DNA of 64,000 bases from Hanleya hanleyi (taxonomy: Eukaryota > Mollusca > Polyplacophora > Lepidopleurida > Hanleyidae), in the NCBI GenBank assembly GCA_036873755.1, contig JAVTVY010025353.1, forward strand, positions 1 to 64,000, in the 5' to 3' direction. Positions within the stretch are counted from its first letter, which is position 1; every line of letters starts with the position of its first letter. The notes beneath the pieces are model-generated. The model did not search any database. It was not told where the DNA came from and was given only the letters and a program-made list of their open reading frames with translations. The position numbers were made by a program, and so were the translations under genes. Shown piece after piece: positions 63,366-64,000 of this stretch.

Positions 63366-64000
63366 TCAACCGAGAAGTCCGTTCTTCACGAACCACGGGC
63401 AGAAGGGACTCAATAGCATTATTGAAAATGAACTTGGATGACAAGGGCTGATGAAGCAATTGATCCTTAACCACATATGGAACCTCCGGTTTGACAACCT
63501 TAAGTAAGGAATTGCGTTGAGCCTGGAGAAGCGCAACATAGGAATAGGAACCGGCCTCAATGACTTGTCGATTAGCCTGCACGAGGGTGTCAATGAAACC
63601 ACGTAAATAAGCAACGCGACCCGGAGACAAAGACGTCGACCCATTGTCTAGGCGTAATTCCGGATCCAAGACAATCCGAGAAGTAGCTAACAAAAACCAA
63701 TCTGCGACAGATGAAGCACGTTGCACTACTTGTAACATCTCCTGAATATTTTCCAACACTTTGGAATTTACTTCAAGCGGAGTAGCCTTAGATGTCTTAG
63801 AAATCTGACTCAAATCTCGATCACGTTTGGGAGGAATATCAGGCAACACGTTATCATGAATGACATGATTAAGTCGAAAACGAGGCTTCTTGAATTTATT
63901 GTCATCCTCTAGTTGACGATCAAATTTCTCTAGAAGATCCGCCCAAGCTGGTGACGGAGCGCAAGAGAGAGGAGTTACCGGCGTCGAAGACGCGAATGCA
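63175..64000 (-). CDS. DIRS gag-like protein, C-terminal part
   Basis: Open from the window edge (in frame from AFASSTPVTPLS at 64000) to a stop at 63175, 275 codons or more. Middle region is helical (VLENIQEMLQVVQRASSVAD, LLQAQRNSLLKVV); the end is strongly basic (RGRGRRPFRGKSSKRGGH), as in nucleic-acid-binding Gag tails. No zinc knuckle in this part. It overlaps the start of the RT frame by about 190 nt. Confidence 0.8.
   Translation of the reverse strand, partial: AFASSTPVTPLSCAPSPAWADLLEKFDRQLEDDNKFKKPRFRLNHVIHDNVLPDIPPKRDRDLSQISKTSKATPLEVNSKVLENIQEMLQVVQRASSVADWFLLATSRIVLDPELRLDNGSTSLSPGRVAYLRGFIDTLVQANRQVIEAGSYSYVALLQAQRNSLLKVVKPEVPYVVKDQLLHQPLSSKFIFNNAIESLLPVVREERTSRLIAAVARRPGVASERRQKRGRTSCTSQQDGVFRGNFRGIDKPPRGRGRRPFRGKSSKRGGHSNK

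Larger units (their letters stand above)
58894..64000 (-). mobile_element. DIRS-type retrotransposon, largely intact, cut by window edge
   Basis: Low-coordinate ITR (58894-59118), internal complementary region (59175-59274), then tyrosine recombinase, RT-RNase H and gag ORFs reading toward lower coordinates. Element 1 at 22-28.5 kb belongs to the same family and orientation. The high-coordinate ITR and gag start lie beyond the window. One frameshift in the RT-RNase H reading frame is visible. Confidence 0.95.

Noticed and set aside
1..64000. CRISPR array, operon or bacterial defence system
   Set aside because: No direct-repeat/spacer arrays; the regular repeats are contiguous tandem satellites and the genes are intron-bearing.

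Overview
The window is metazoan genomic DNA: many short exons with GT/AG boundaries, long introns packed with transposable elements, and no bacterial-style operons. Repeats such as the GGCCATAACTCTTGAAAAT tandem array, the DIRS-type tyrosine-recombinase retrotransposons and SINEs carrying a TGATATGACTGAAA-type core suggest a marine invertebrate, most likely a mollusc. That taxonomic call is inference.

One host gene runs on the minus strand from about 50.3 kb (possibly 54.3 kb) down to 4.2 kb. It encodes a neuropathy target esterase / lysophospholipase of the PNPLA6/PNPLA7 group. I could assign 24 exons by hand (2895 nt, exactly 965 codons, all phases compatible): a membrane anchor, the basic [14 protein letters not shown] segment, three cyclic-nucleotide-binding-like domains, and the start of the patatin domain with the GGGGAR oxyanion loop and the GTSMG nucleophile elbow. 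The rest of the patatin domain, including the catalytic Asp, lies beyond coordinate 1. The start codon is either the tentative exon at 54.3 kb or unseen.

Layout: 0.2-2.8 kb tandem repeats in the intron after the last visible exon; 4.2-9.6 kb exons of the patatin domain and the segment before it, with a minisatellite built on a splice donor; 10.5-14 kb a 2.4-kb 18-bp minisatellite and a second satellite; 14.7-21.8 kb exons for the third and second nucleotide-binding domains, with two copies of a 653-bp element, a foldback and a broken duplicate exon; 22.2-28.5 kb a decayed DIRS retrotransposon inside the intron; 29.7-50.3 kb the N-terminal half of the gene, with TTAA, Harbinger-like and hAT-like MITEs and SINEs in the introns; 50.3-58.9 kb largely repeats, including a deletion derivative of an ISL2EU/PHIS-like transposon that carries a YqaJ nuclease fragment next to a DDE transposase fragment; 58.9-64 kb a much better preserved DIRS element (tyrosine recombinase, RT-RNase H, part of gag), cut by the window edge.

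The only cellular system in view is the esterase gene. The nucleotide-binding-like modules and patatin domain belong to one ER-anchored phospholipase. Everything else is mobile or repetitive DNA. The most notable parts are the promoter-like interiors of the TTAA MITEs, the minisatellite that multiplies a 5' splice site, and the transposase/YqaJ chimaera.
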